Shown: positions 11,119-22,246 of the stretch, one piece after another
How the letters are laid out: each line of letters opens with the position of its first letter
Position numbering within the stretch: position 1 is the first letter of the stretch
NCBI GenBank assembly: GCA_963555705.1
Contig: OY743174.1
Coordinates: 58,364,234-58,428,233 of the forward strand
Direction of reading: 5' to 3'
From: Ligustrum vulgare
Lineage: Eukaryota; Streptophyta; Magnoliopsida; Lamiales; Oleaceae
DNA length: 64,000 bases
The notes under the pieces: generated by a model
The model's input: only the letters and a program-made list of their open reading frames with translations
Database searches by the model: none
What the model was told of the DNA's origin: nothing
Position numbers and translations under genes: made by a program

Positions 11119-11325
11119 TGTTATAAATAATGTATATATGTGAATGACATTACCATTATATCCCTGTATACTTTACAGTATTACGATTGTGCCATTGTCC
11201 ACTCCTATAAATAGGAGCCATTTCATAACATTTGATATACCAATTCTTGAAGAGAAATTCTCTCCTCTAAACTCTCTCCATTTCTCTCTCTATGTTGTTC
11301 TTATGATTTCGATGATTTTATAACA
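11119..11325 (+). repeat. Right (3') LTR of the copia-like element
   Basis: 207 bp and essentially identical to 5499-5705. TSD GATAA follows at 11326-11330. Confidence 0.92.
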
Positions 11326-11552
11326 GATAATAAATATATAAAACTACAAAATATGCAGTGCGATCAATTATTGAAAGAAATAAGGAGTGCGTTCAATGAT
11401 TTAAATAAGGACGGGCTCACTCGATGAACAAATTAAATTTTTTTTTTTCACATGGAAAAGTCAACGGAGTTTCAATAATGTTCAAAGAAGTGACGCGAGG
11501 ATCCAACTTCTGCATGGAGCAAGTAACTCAAGTTTTTTTAAAAAAAATTTTA

Positions 11553-11737
11553 GGCTGTGTTCCTCGGCCTTCAAGGTACTACAATGTGTATTACTATTAT
11601 TTGTATTTTTTAGATAAAATGTTTGGTTAAAAATTAGAGAGATAGAAAATGTGCATGATTAAAAAGTGATTTGAAAAATTGTATTGATTATAATTTGGAA
11701 TTAAAATGACAAAGATGTGTCATTACCGAATACAACC
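11553..11737. mobile_element. Tourist/PIF-Harbinger-like MITE
   Basis: 185 bp with terminal inverted repeats GGCTGTGTTC at the left and GAATACAACC at the right (8 of 10 complementary). It is flanked by the 3-bp duplication TTA (11550-11552 and 11738-11740). Size, TIR start GG(C/T)TGT and TTA target fit Tourist-type MITEs. Confidence 0.6.
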
Positions 11738-11740
11738 TTA

Positions 11741-13349
11741 ATTGAAGACACGACACCTATGTGGAGTATGAGACAGGGTACATAGAAAATCATTTTACAG
11801 AAAACAACATCAATAATATTCAAAATAATCGTCCTCTTCTTGTAATGGTTCCTTGCGGCTTCTCATTTGGTGACCATAATTTTCATTTTCATTTGACAAA
11901 TCAAGATTATCCACTTTATTTTCCACTTTTTCTTGGAAATCGAAGAAGAATTAATAGGTTAATGAACGTTATTTCACTGGAAACTTACAATATGGATTTA
12001 CTGATATTCAATTAGGACGGAAATGGGATCGAGCATATTGATTTTCCCAAGGAAAATATGTGTAAACATCAACGAAGAAAAAATATTTTGTTCTGTATAA
12101 GAAACGCAACAATTGCGTAAAAACTTTATCCCTAAGTGAGCCTTTCGCTCAAGTTTCTATTCAACCTTAAAAAATGAAACCGACTCCCAATGAAACAAAA
12201 GTATGTTGAACGCCACTTGAGGGTAAAATACACAATTATGGTTGTGTTAAAGAGTAATTTTCAGATTAAATTTTAACCACCATGGAATGAAGCGATTATA
12301 AATGATGTAGAATCATCACGTGGAACAAAAGGAACAACTATTAGTGCTAATATAAAATTCATGATTGATATACTAAAAGAATATTGTATAGAGGAAGTAG
12401 TTAGAAAGCAAATAAAGAAATTAAATTATTCTTTCTATTAAGAACTTATGATTATAAAAGAAAGAAAGAAATGTACAAAAAAAGATAAAAAGCATAAATA
12501 TAAAAGACAATATAAAAATAAGAAAAAGTATAATATTAGAGGGTGGATATGATTTCAGTGGGTGCCACCGCACCCACTCGTCCCTTCGTAAGTCCGCCCC
12601 TGGTATGAGATGCACATTTAACATAACCTTGAAAATGAGTCGTTTCAAATTAATTACTTGACACGGAGTGAGTTTTTGATGTCAAATTGAGCACTTCTTA
12701 AATTATGTTTATGTCCACCAACTCGAACTTGTGTTACAGAAAATATGCACCTTAGTAGGATCAACGTAATATTACTATTGGACTGTGATGCCAATCAGGA
12801 CTCCAAACAAATAGCGCTATGATAATAATTGAATTTGATCAAGTGTCAATCGTTGAGAGCTACTGCATGTGTTTTCGTTGACACCATAATGGTCCGTTCA
12901 AGAATTGCCATTGCTTGACAACTCAAATCATGAAGCACAAAACTAGATCCAATATATGACTGAAGATTGTTGCTCTGGACGTTGGTCATCATCTGAGACC
13001 AAAGGTGGTAACGTGTAGTATCAGAGGGTCACTATACTGTTTCCCTAATCACTTGTGTCGTTTGAGTCCTACTTCAGAGGTTGTTTGGTAATGAAAAAAT
13101 TTTTACCACAACTTTTCGAATTCAATCTCAACCATCAATTCTTAGTTAAATCCACAATTTTTTACTTTTCAAATATTTTTAAACCACACATTCATAAAAA
13201 AATCAGTACATTGGTACAAAACGTACTTTCCAACAATTTAATTCTACCGAGAAAAGGCAATATTACACTATTACAGCATTAATGTCTTTTACTCACCACT
13301 ATAAAATACATAAAAGCACTCTTCAACTTATATAAACAAAGAAAAAAGA
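11741..13349. other. Intergenic AT-rich sequence downstream of the P450 pseudogene
   Basis: No gene could be supported. Open frames of 60-85 codons here have no recognisable motif. A hAT-like terminal motif lies at 12558-12602 (separate entry). Confidence 0.4.
12558..12602 (-). repeat. 'AGGGGCGGA'-type transposon terminus
   Basis: On the minus strand the block begins AGGGGCGGACTTACG and continues into a GGGTGCGGTGGCACCC palindrome. This type of end is common at decayed hAT-like elements in plants. No partner end or target duplication was found. Confidence 0.35.
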
Positions 13350-13893
13350 TCACAATTTGATTGGAAATGCCTTGAGAGGTATGGCCTTGTGCATAGTAGA
13401 AGTTATGTATCAAAGTGGCCAACATACCGTGCACTACCCGGTGCGCCAAAGGCAATCCCGGGCATATCCTCCTCCCCGCACCAAACGGAATGAAGTTGAA
13501 ATCTTGGTCGTTGTAATCAGTTTTGAGATCCAAAAATCTTTCTGGCATAAAGGAATCTGGACTCGACCAAATGTTTGAATCTCTACTGCTTGCCCATATA
13601 TTAACTAGTATTTGCGCATTTTTAGGGACTATGTAGCCATTGATTTCTACATCGGCTACAGCTTTATGAGGTACTAACAATGGCGCAATAGGGTGAAGCC
13701 TATGTGTTTCTTTCGCTATGGCCTGTAAGTAAGGGAGTTTTGAAATATCTGATTCTTGAATCACTCCATTCTCTCCAACCACATCACGAAGCTCGCTTTT
13801 AGCTTTCAACATCTTGTTGGGGTTGCGGAGTAATTCCACCATTGCCCATTCAACAGTAACTGGACTCGTATCAGTCCCACCAAGAAATAAGTC

Positions 13894-14836
13894 CTACAAA
13901 ATAAGAGAGAAAAATTAAGGCGGCGTTCTGTTTGTATTTTATTTTGTATTTTCATTTTCGAAAATGTTTTGTGTTTCCTGTTTTCATTTTTATTTTCAAA
14001 TTTGCTGAAAACGCGTTTGATTTATCATTTCTGAAAACTGTTTTTGAAAATGAAAAAGCTGAAAAACACGTTCTGTTGAAAATTTTGCAGAATACTACTT
14101 AAACTATTTTTAATTAATTTGCTTGCAGAATACTACTAAATCAAACTCAAATTTTCTTTCACAATACATTGAAAATATGGTTACATGCAACGCACTAATG
14201 TAAGCATTAAGAGTCTATATTAACACAACTTGATCAGGTTCGGGATTTGAAAAAGCTCTACTTCTATTAAAATTCAGAAAATGCAAGTTCTTTCAAAATC
14301 ACCATAGTCCATTTATCAGTACATTTTTTGAAATATAATAACAAAAATTCTCACTTAATTTTTTTTTTGTAATGTTGATATTGAATTCAATAAAACTTTA
14401 TTTAAACTTAGTTCCAAGTTAGGATAATTCTTAAAAAAAAAAAAATTTATTTAAGCTTAATTCCAAGTTAGGATAATTCTAAAAAAAGTAATAAATAATA
14501 AAAAAATAAAAACTTTATATTAAGCTTAGTTCTAAGTTAAGATAATTCTTTTTAAAAAAAAAAAAAATCTCAAAATGTGTTTTCTGCGTTTTTGACATTT
14601 TTTATCGAAATACACACAAAACGTCCAAAACGAGGTTTTTGGCGTTTTGCGTTTTGTGTACAAATTTTTTTTTTTTTTTCCAAAATGCGTTTTCGAAAAT
14701 GGTAAAGAGAACGCGTTTTTAACGTTTTCGAAAATAAAAACAGAAAATGACCTCAAAACAGCAAAAAGAACAGGGCTAAGTATTTTTTCTTAGATTTCTA
14801 GAGCAATAAAATCATTATTGAAGTATAAATCCATAC
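13894..14836 (-). other. Intron of the P450 pseudogene
   Basis: The donor is ATG|GTATGG and the acceptor TTTTGTAG|GACTT. Removing it joins EIKHILM to DLFLGGTDTS, the usual phase-0 intron of this P450 group just before the I-helix oxygen-binding motif. Of its 943 bp, 858 bp are an inserted MITE. Confidence 0.85.
13919..14776 (+). mobile_element. PIF/Harbinger-like MITE, copy 1 (in P450 intron)
   Basis: 858 bp with left end GGCGGCGTTCTGTTTG and right end GAACAGGGC (inverse GCCCTGTTC), flanked by TAA at 13916-13918 and 14777-14779. Both sub-terminal regions are rich in 'ttttcgaaaa' and 'aaaacgcg' strings in opposite orientation, so the element can fold back. The centre has no coding capacity. 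A second copy in the opposite orientation lies at 22925-23776. Confidence 0.8.
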
Positions 14837-15719
14837 CATTAGTATATGCTTTATTTCATTTCGGCTCAACTCCGGCTCATGCTTTTGGTAGAGATCAAGA
14901 AGGCCTTCCAGTAAATCATTTTTCTCCAGTGTACCTCTTGATTTCAACCGTTGATCTATAATACTATCCAGAATTGCATATAATTTTCCGAAATAAAACT
15001 TGGTTCGGCGTGAGATGCCTTGTGGATCAACATGTTTAAGAAGTGGAAAGTAATCTGCAAGATTAGGACTCCCAATACATTTCATTACATTCCACACAAC
15101 ATCCTTCAACTCTTGAGAGGAATTGGAATTATAGTCAGCTAAATCAACTGAGAAAAGAGTGGACGAAATTATATTAAGTGAGGTCGTAAATGTAGCCTCA
15201 GCTATGTCCACTGCATGACCATCAACGCAACATTGATTCATATAGTCCCGTAGTTTGTGCAATTTTTCTCGTCGAATGCCCTGGCCTGCTTCGAGCCTTT
15301 GCAGTGAAAACATCTGTTCTTTTTGTATTCTGCGAAGTTTACGCCATTGATTATCAACTGGCAATCACGCCATGGAAAATTTGCCATGCTTGATGGATTC
15401 AAGTGCCACGGGGACGGTTCTGCTACTGAAGGTTTGATCATATTTTTGTAAAACAACTTTTGCTACTTCTGGTGATGAAACGACTATTGTTTCACGATAA
15501 CCTATTTTAAGAAACATAAGAGGTCCATAGGTTTGGGAAAGTTTGGCCAGTGACCGGTAGGGGTTTTTCCCGAGTTGTAGAATGTTCCCGATGATCGGAA
15601 AAGGATAAGGCCCCGGAGGAAGCTTGCCAGATTTTTGGTGCTTTGAATATGAGGTTAGGAAAAAAAATGCATGCGCATGTGATAGAAAATAGAACAAGCA
15701 GGAACAATTGGGAATCCAT

Positions 15720-15953
15720 CAGTTAATTTTTATTTTCTCTGTCTTCTGTGTATAAAGGGACTCCTGTACAAATTTTATAGTGCAAAACTGATGGCATTCA
15801 TCATTCATGCCGATATTTTACTATTATTACTATTTTATTAATTAATTATGTCATTTTCTTAGCGGCCAACCCCATCATCATTGGTGAAGAAAATAATTAG
15901 CGTATGTTTGGCTAAGTTTAAGTTTTTTATGCTAGTTAGTATCATTAAAGGTA
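15720..15953. other. Upstream region of the P450 pseudogene
   Basis: On the minus strand, CCTTTATACACAG (about 15750) lies 30-40 bp before the ATG and could be part of a weak TATA region. Nothing else is recognised. Confidence 0.3.
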
Positions 15954-16149
15954 CGAAAATTCTATGGAACCAGGTATTTGATTACTTATGAAACCAGGTA
16001 ATGAGATGACTGTCTAATTAGCTAATAATTATACATAATTTGTGGGCTCCAAGTTTGATTTTAAACACTCTAATTGGACTGACTAGACAATCATCTCATC
16101 ACTTGGTTTCATAAGGAACTAGTTACTTGTGATTCCATAGAATTTTTCG
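15954..16149. mobile_element. Small Mutator-like MITE
   Basis: 196 bp with TIRs of about 70 bp starting CGAAAATTCTATGGAA and ending TTCCATAGAATTTTTCG. The 10-bp duplication ATTAAAGGTA flanks it (15944-15953 and 16150-16159). The duplication length and long TIRs fit Mutator-type MITEs. It lies in the former promoter region of the P450 pseudogene. Confidence 0.8.
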
Positions 16150-16159
16150 ATTAAAGGTA

Positions 16160-16680
16160 GGGGGTGGGCGTCGGTGGTTCAGTTCGGATATCTCAAGAAT
16201 TGGAACGAATCATAGTTTTCGTTTTTTGTAAAATGAAATCATTCGGTTCCATTAAATCGCAAGAACCAAACCTATTCAGTTTTGGTTCGATTTCGGTTGT
16301 CCAATAATAATTATTTTTTTGAGAACCTTAACGAAGTATCAAGGTCTCGAGAAGCAAGTCAATAACCTGTGGAAGGATTTGTGACATGAACATATTTGAT
16401 ACTACATTTTGGTTAAAAATGTTAGAAGGAAGCTTCGAGATCTCAGTTATTTAAAGGAGATTTGACAATTGATAGAAATGGAAACATGAACCTAAAAGTT
16501 CAATTCGGAAGTTTGGAAATTATTGTAGTAACTGGGGCCAAAGATAATTGAATTGATCACATCTTATTTCCAATATCTGTTATTATCAAAGAAATAAGGT
16601 GTGGTTGTAGATACACACATTCAATGATAATCTTCTTCTATCGCCAAGAAAAGGTCAAATATGCTCTTATGTCTTTCACG
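16160..16680. other. Intergenic sequence with 'ggttcggttt'-type low complexity
   Basis: Around 16170-16300 the sequence is full of 'ggttcggatttc'-like strings common in plant repeats. No gene recognised. Confidence 0.35.
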
Positions 16681-17590
16681 CAGGGGCGAATTCAGGATTC
16701 TGGTTGAGCTAGAGCGAATCGTGACACTTTGACCGTTGACCTTCAATGACGAAATATTATTTAATTAAAAAAATATTAAAAATTCTACTAATATATAAAT
16801 GCTTTAAAACGTAATTTCATTTAATATGAAAATATAGTCCAACACAAACAAAAATAGTAGGAAAATACATGATATAACCATACTTTGTAGTTATAAACTT
16901 AGACAACTGCATTCTCTAAGGTCTCATACTTTGAAAGCATTGCAAAATTGCCTCATTCTTAATGAGTTTAAAATTTTTTCGCTCTACGTAAATCAACAAA
17001 CGATCATTCAACAAATCGTCTCTCAAAGCATCAAATGGATTGAACGGATGGCATGGGTAATGGATATAAGACTGTGTTTGATAGCCTTACGTTTTCCAAG
17101 TGATTTTTCAACTTTTACGTTGTTTGTTTGTCTAAATTTTTTATAAAATTCGTTTTCCAACTTGTCTCGAAATTTGATATTTTTCTTAATTTGGAGAGAT
17201 TCATTTTCTAAGGGGGAGGAAATTTTACTTTCTATGAAAAATATTTTACTATTTTCGTCACGTTTGATCCTTTTTTTGTTGTTAATTGACTTATTTTTTT
17301 TCAAAAAATTAACATCATTATTATCAAGTACAAATGTATGAAAAAAATTAAAATAATTAAATTTTACTTTATTTTTCATGGAAAACAATGACAATTAAAC
17401 TATAAAAGTTGAAAAATTCTCCACTTTTTTCACTTAGAAAATAAACCAATCAAACACATTAAACTCTCAATCAAACATATTACTAGACTGTTACATTTTT
17501 TTAATAATTAATTAATTAATTAATCTAAAAATCTGGTCGGATTCAGCACGAGCGACCGAACCGGCTCGCCTATAGCTGGATTCGCCAGTG
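16681..17590. mobile_element. hAT-like non-autonomous element with a nested MITE
   Basis: 910 bp with left end CAGGGGCGAATTCAGGATT and right end ATAGCTGGATTCGCCAGTG (inverse CACTGGCGAATCCAGCTAT). The flanking 8-bp duplication CTTTCACG/CCTTCACG (16673-16680, 17591-17598) has one mismatch. CAGGGGCG ends and an 8-bp target are typical of hAT elements. No transposase is present. The interior contains a second fold-back unit at 17074-17457. Confidence 0.72.
17074..17457. mobile_element. Fold-back MITE nested in the hAT-like element
   Basis: The left side starts GTGTTTGATAG and continues through 'ttttccaagtgatttttcaactttt'. The right side is its imperfect inverse, ending CAAACAC. The target duplication is not clear. 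Confidence 0.5.
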
Positions 17591-18689
17591 CCTTCACGTA
17601 TATGCATTTGAAACTTTTTATCATTTTCTAAATGTTTTAGCAGTATACACTATTGTACACATACCCACAACTTTTCAATCCCGACTTTAATTATTTTTTA
17701 TTTTATAAAAAAATGTTAAAAATGTTATTTTAATCTCCTCCAAGCATGGGCTAAATGGCAACGTAAATATTGTTCTTGGATATCGTACCCTTGATCTTCT
17801 CTCCCAGTAATATCACTATAATATAGTTGAGCAAGAACTGCAACACAACATTTACCCCTTGTTTTAACCTCATCTTTTTGGCAAAAAATAAGTTTTGAAT
17901 AATATTTTTTGAAGAATGTATTGTTAAAAATGGTAAAAACTTTTGAAGAACTGCAACACAACATTTACCCCTAGTGTGAATAAGGTTAGGGTTTTGAGGT
18001 GCACATATTAATATGTGCACTATTGTAGAAAAATTGGGCGAGTTGCTTTTCTACCATTAGGTTTTTCTCTTACTAGTACAAAGAGAAAAATAATATTTTC
18101 TCAAATTCATTCCAACTGTTGGAGATTGATGGAGTTCCAGATTCAACTCGCTGTGTGAATTTCTATTAGAGGCTGAACAATTGAACAGCTGGTGGTGACA
18201 ATATTTCTACATCATGTACCAGATTTCAAATCCATGAAATTCATCAAAGGTACATTCTAATCACAAATTTTATCTAAGTACAAGGTTGATTCGGACTATG
18301 TTTTCGTGTCTGTTTAATTTTCGTTGTGCATGTATGACCCAAAACCTTACAGTAAATACATCCAACAAAATTCGAACTTCCATTCTTCCTCAATCTATTC
18401 AGCTTTCAAAAAAAAAAAATCAAACATATTATCTAAACTTCTCTTCAGCATGAAATGATCACGGTGCTGGATTTGTACCTACTGGAAAGTAGAACGTCAG
18501 AGCTGAATCATATGCACTCTCCTTTATTGTAATTGATGGACTTGGGTACATTCAAGACCAAAATATCTCTAGGAATTGCAATATCCCACACCTATTCATC
18601 ATCAATCACAATCAACCTAGAGCCATCTCTCGTAATTTGCTTCTTCCAGTACTTCAGTCGCAAACCCAGAGTCAAATTATAGTCCAACC
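17591..18689. other. Intergenic DNA with one short direct repeat
   Basis: A 26-bp string (agaactgcaacacaacattt and six more bases) occurs at 17834-17859 and again at 17947-17972. No gene recognised. Confidence 0.4.
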
Positions 18690-19013
18690 CAATACATTGT
18701 GACTGTCTGTGACTCTTATTTCATTGATTATGACCAAATCTATGTGAATTGTCATTATTTGTGATAAATTCTGAGTCAATTATGGCCATGTATGTATGAG
18801 CTTTAATTGTCCGTGATCAAGTATGTGGAAACTATGATTATATGCAACCTGTAATGCAATAATATGACTATATGTGACATGAAATGAATTAACTGTGACC
18901 ATATGAATTGTGATTATGTGTAACCAATTCCATGATAAGCGTGACTGTCTCTGTATGAGATGTGACTATTTGAGACAATGTTTGTGAAAACTATGACAGT
19001 TTGTGACCCGTAA
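18690..19013. repeat. Degenerate 'tgtgactatttgtgac' repeats, left part
   Basis: Many variants of TGTGACTAT(T/A)TGTGAC occur between 18690 and 19008. They continue at 20257-20320 on the other side of the solo LTR, showing that the LTR was inserted into this repeat. Confidence 0.6.
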
Positions 19014-20256
19014 TGTAGCGATCGAGAATTTTTCGTGACTTATTTAAATAAATATTATTTTTAAAAATGTGTCGCTATAACTTTGAACATTTATTTTAAA
19101 AGCATGTGTCGTCTAGTCAATGAAGTAAAATTAAATTTATTTTAAATTTATCTTATTCCAATTTCAAATTTTATTCAATGATGTCAAAGTCCATTATTTA
19201 TTTTAAAGTCCAATTTTCAATTAATTGGATTCAAATTATTTTAATTCCAAATTTTAAGCCCAACTATTGATCTTGTTTTCTTATTGTCCAATCTCAATTT
19301 AATCCAATCAAAAGCCCTTTACTTAATCTTTGCACTTTTGAAATAAGTTAATTGAACCCTAGTATTTTGAAATCCTATGAATCAGCCTTTTTCATTTTCG
19401 AAAATAAGTTTATTTCAGCCCCTAAACTTTTAAATTCCCTAAACTTTATTTTATCACTTTAATTCTTCAATTTTCAAAAATACTAAATTAATTTAATTTA
19501 ATTTTTTCTTTTGGCTGACGAGACATTCGGTGAATTAGAAGATTGACATGACCTTCCAGCTTTATTTTCCAAACTCGTGATTTGAGGTAGACTCGCCCTA
19601 TTAATTAGTTTAAATTATAATTGCAAGTCTAATGTGAATTTACGTGATTTATATGCTTTAATGTATGAGACGAGACGAGAATATCTCTTATGAGATAAAA
19701 TGAGAAATGATGTTGTTATGCATAACTTACATACTTTAATGCATGAGACGAGATTACCCACACCCGATGATTTTTTAAAGAGCCTATTATATGATTATGA
19801 TGTCACTATATGATTTCATAAGTATGTGTTCAATTATTTTGTAAATTAATTATTGACGATGTGTTTATTGAGTATTTCTTTCGAAATGTTCATTCCTTTT
19901 TAACAGTTTTTGCAGATTTCGGAGATGGCGGCGAATGAAGGACAGCGATGGCAAACCATTAATAGAAATCATTTTAAAGTCATGATTTGTGAACTTTGTT
20001 ATTTTATTTGATCGAGATTATGAAGCGATTTTTCTTAAAGTCAAGTTTTATGAGTTTTGTCAATCTAATAATTTGTTGTTAGAAATTGAGATTTAAAATT
20101 TTATGAATTGTTTCAAATAAATTTATTAGAATTAAGTTTTATGCTACAGTTTTCAAATGATAAATGTGATGTTTACAAATTTAATTATTTTCGCAATAAA
20201 GTCAGCTATAAAGTACGACGTGACGTCCCGGGCTTCACGGAACTCGGGACGTTGCA
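19014..20256 (+). mobile_element. Solo LTR of a Tekay-type gypsy element
   Basis: 1243 bp from TGTAGCGATCGAG to CGGGACGTTGCA, flanked by the perfect 5-bp duplication CGTAA (19009-19013 and 20257-20261). No internal sequence or second LTR is present. This is what unequal or intra-element recombination between two LTRs leaves. It resembles the LTR at 1191-3745 but lacks the long 1420-2900 segment of that LTR. Confidence 0.92.
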
Positions 20257-20588
20257 CGTAATGCACTTCTTTTAATTGAATTTGTGTGAACCGTGACTAT
20301 TTGTGACCAATTACTTCATCTACCAGCAACACCTATTTGTATTGTTCTCACTTATATGGTCATTTGATTTATTATGAATATGGTTATTACAGTTACATTT
20401 GATTTGTAATTTTGTATTAGTAAATTAATTTATTCTATACATATGAATGCATGTATTTGACTAATATAATTAAAAGGTTATACTCATTATATCTAAAACA
20501 GATGTCAATCTTAAATAAATTTTAAAACTAAATGGAAAGATGTCAAAGTTTTGACAAAATTATAGAAAAATGATATTGTCATCTTCAA
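20257..20588. repeat. Degenerate repeat, right part, and AT-rich spacer
   Basis: 'gaaccgtgactatttgtgac' near 20290 continues the repeat of 18690-19013. The rest is AT-rich spacer up to the Helitron end. Confidence 0.5.
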
Positions 20589-20615
20589 CTAGCGTTTCAC
20601 CCGTGTGATACACGA

Positions 20616-20621
<6 letters not shown>

Positions 20622-20699
<78 letters not shown>

Positions 20700-20756
20700 C
20701 AACAACAAAAACAATAATAACAATAACAATAATAATAATAATAATAATAATAATAA
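20622..20756 (+). repeat. (AAT)n/(AAC)n microsatellite
   Basis: About 75 bp of uninterrupted AAT triplets, then short AAC and mixed triplets, then AAT again. The poly-Ile and poly-Leu open frames here are artefacts of it. Confidence 0.9.
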
Positions 20757-20829
20757 AGAACATAAATATATATACATAAAATAACAATTTTGACGTAAAA
20801 ATATTGTTAACTTGCGAACAAAATAGACA

Positions 20830-21078
20830 TTACAAATTGTTGAAAACTTCATTATATACTACATTTGTCGTCTTATTCGTCGGGCGACCATCCTTATTAA
20901 AAATTAAAATCTTAAACCCATTATGACTTGTCACTCTAGAAACAGCAACATATAATTGTTCATGATTGAAAACTGACCGTTTTAAAAACAACTCAATCTG
21001 AGAAAGCAATCGTGCCTGACTTATGTTAATGGTCATTGCATACGACACAATTACAGGATATTGACTTCTTGTAAATTT
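20830..21078 (-). pseudogene. Helitron Rep/Helicase C-terminal fragment (Pif1 helicase end)
   Basis: The fragment reads YPVIVSYAMTINISQ and, about 30 codons later, HEQLYVAVSRVTSHNGFKIL, then ends TTNVVYNEVFNNL and a stop. These are the last conserved helicase motifs of plant Helitron proteins: the TINKSQ-like motif, here ISQ instead of KSQ, and motif VI YVAVSRVTS. The rest of the roughly 1,300-1,500-residue protein is absent. The helicase unwinds DNA during rolling-circle transposition. The changed motif and truncation make it non-functional. Confidence 0.85.
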
Positions 21079-21110
21079 TTAGCAGGTGCCGAGTTTTCCT
21101 CCAAATCTAA

Positions 21111-22238
21111 CCATCATGAAATTATTTATTAAAAAATAAAAAAATGAGGTGTCTCCAAGAAATTTTGAATTTTTTTGCTAAAAAATAGTGTATTAAATGT
21201 TTTAGCAAGTATATATTATGGTACATGTGTCATCAGTGGCATTAAGCATCCGTGTTATGCTATTAATGGCACCAAAATGTTATTTTTTATATTTTATTAT
21301 TTTTTAATAATTATATATATTGTATATCTTGAAGTCGAAAAATATGCAATAATATTGTCTGTAAAATTGTCTCAAAGATCAAATGTAGAAGTTTAATTTT
21401 ATATTTTTTACTATTCCTCAATATCTCATTCATTTTAAATTATATCATTCAAATCCAATAATACTATCTATAATTTGTTAACCAAATTCAATTTAGTCAT
21501 AGATGATTAGTTTCAATTCGGATTTTTCTTATCAAATTAAAATAAATAATAAATATGAGAATTTTCAAAGTAAATTCAATTAAGTTGTGTTAATTTTTAC
21601 AACTTAAGATAACTTCAATTCATTCATCATTTTGCCATTATTTTTATTTATTTATTGATTCTGTTCATTTTCTATTATTCATTATAAATTTAAATAACTA
21701 CAATATACGGAATATATATTATAGATTTTAACAATTAGTTCATAAATTTTTTTATTAAACAATTGATCGATCAATGTTTTTTATTAAAATAATAATGTAA
21801 CAATGTGAATATAGAAATTGTCAATATAAAAAAAAAAAACCAATTAATGTAACAATATTTATTAAAATTAATGATTATTTTTTTAGAAAATATTTGAAAT
21901 TAATAATTAATGCTTAAAAAATAAATAAAAAAAATGCACATAAAATCTAGTAACTTTGAGCAAATCTCAAATATAATGAAGTGTCTCCACATTTCATTTA
22001 TGTTGTTATTTTGTTTATAAATATTGAATAATTTAAATGGATAACTTTAACAATCAAAATTTAAAATATTTTTCCTTAAAAAGTAAATACGGAACTGCCT
22101 CTAAATTGAGTAAAATTAAGGATACACACACTTTTTTCCTCCTTCCAGCTACTTCATTGGGAATACATCCTATCAACCTATAATATGTACTTTTGCAATA
22201 ATTAATCCAGAAAATTGGCAACAACCCCATTAGGATAG
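21111..22238. other. AT-rich sequence, no gene
   Basis: Very AT-rich DNA with homopolymer and ATTT runs; no frame with a motif. It may be decayed Helitron interior, since sequence of similar character lies at 50700-51120. Confidence 0.35.
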
Positions 22239-22246
22239 CTGATCAA

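Larger units (their letters stand above)
5499..11325 (+). mobile_element. Complete non-autonomous copia-like LTR retrotransposon
   Basis: Two 207-bp LTRs (5499-5705 and 11119-11325) flank 5.4 kb of internal sequence. Both begin TGTTATAAATAAT and end GATTTTATAACA. They differ by one base that I can see (A/G near position 13 of the LTR). The 5-bp target duplication GATAA stands at 5494-5498 and 11326-11330. A purine tract (AAGGGGGAG) abuts the right LTR, so the element reads left to right. No protease, integrase, reverse transcriptase or gag could be recognised in any frame, so it is a large non-autonomous derivative. The interior carries a thaumatin-like fragment, three arrays of short inverted repeats and five copies of a 3' module known from plant copia elements. 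The near-identical LTRs imply a recent insertion, with enzymes supplied by another element. Confidence 0.92.
13350..15719 (-). pseudogene. CYP76-like cytochrome P450 pseudogene (two exons)
   Basis: Exon 1 is 14837-15719 and exon 2 is 13350-13893; the GT-AG intron (13894-14836) holds a MITE. CYP76 enzymes are ER-bound haem monooxygenases acting mostly on terpenoids; the substrate here cannot be told. Visible motifs are the N-terminal membrane anchor (MDSQLFLLVLFSITCACIFF), the proline-rich hinge PPGPYPFPIIGN, the C-helix WRKLRR, the I-helix GGTDTSPVT at the start of exon 2, KETHRLHP with the ExxR motif, PERF, and the haem loop FGAGRRICPG with its Cys ligand (about 13455-13490). Three lesions break it. 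A length change in an eight-A run (15660-15667) shifts the frame after the anchor. A TGA (15365-15367) replaces the Trp codon expected before LPVDNQW. A deletion near 13375-13400 removes most of the stretch after LIHNF, so the canonical C-terminus (KAIPLKAFPIKL, stop at 13350) is out of frame. The start at 15719 is chosen because it precedes the anchor. Confidence 0.9.
20589..21110 (-). mobile_element. Helitron 3' end with helicase remnant
   Basis: Read on the minus strand, the element ends CGTGTATCACACGGGTGAAACGCTAG followed by T. It has the terminal CTAG with a 3'-flanking T (A|T target), and a hairpin CGTGT-ATC-ACACG about 11 bp before the end. This is the classical Helitron 3' terminus. 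Just inside lie an (AAT)n tract and the end of a Pif1-type helicase frame in the matching orientation. The 5' terminus was not found, and AT-rich sequence to about 22200 may belong to it. Confidence 0.82.

Noticed and set aside
17023..17394. 123-codon Lys-rich minus-strand frame
   Set aside because: It lies in the fold-back MITE, is low complexity, and has no domain.
20560..20852. Poly-Ile and poly-Leu frames
   Set aside because: They are translations of the (AAT)n microsatellite.
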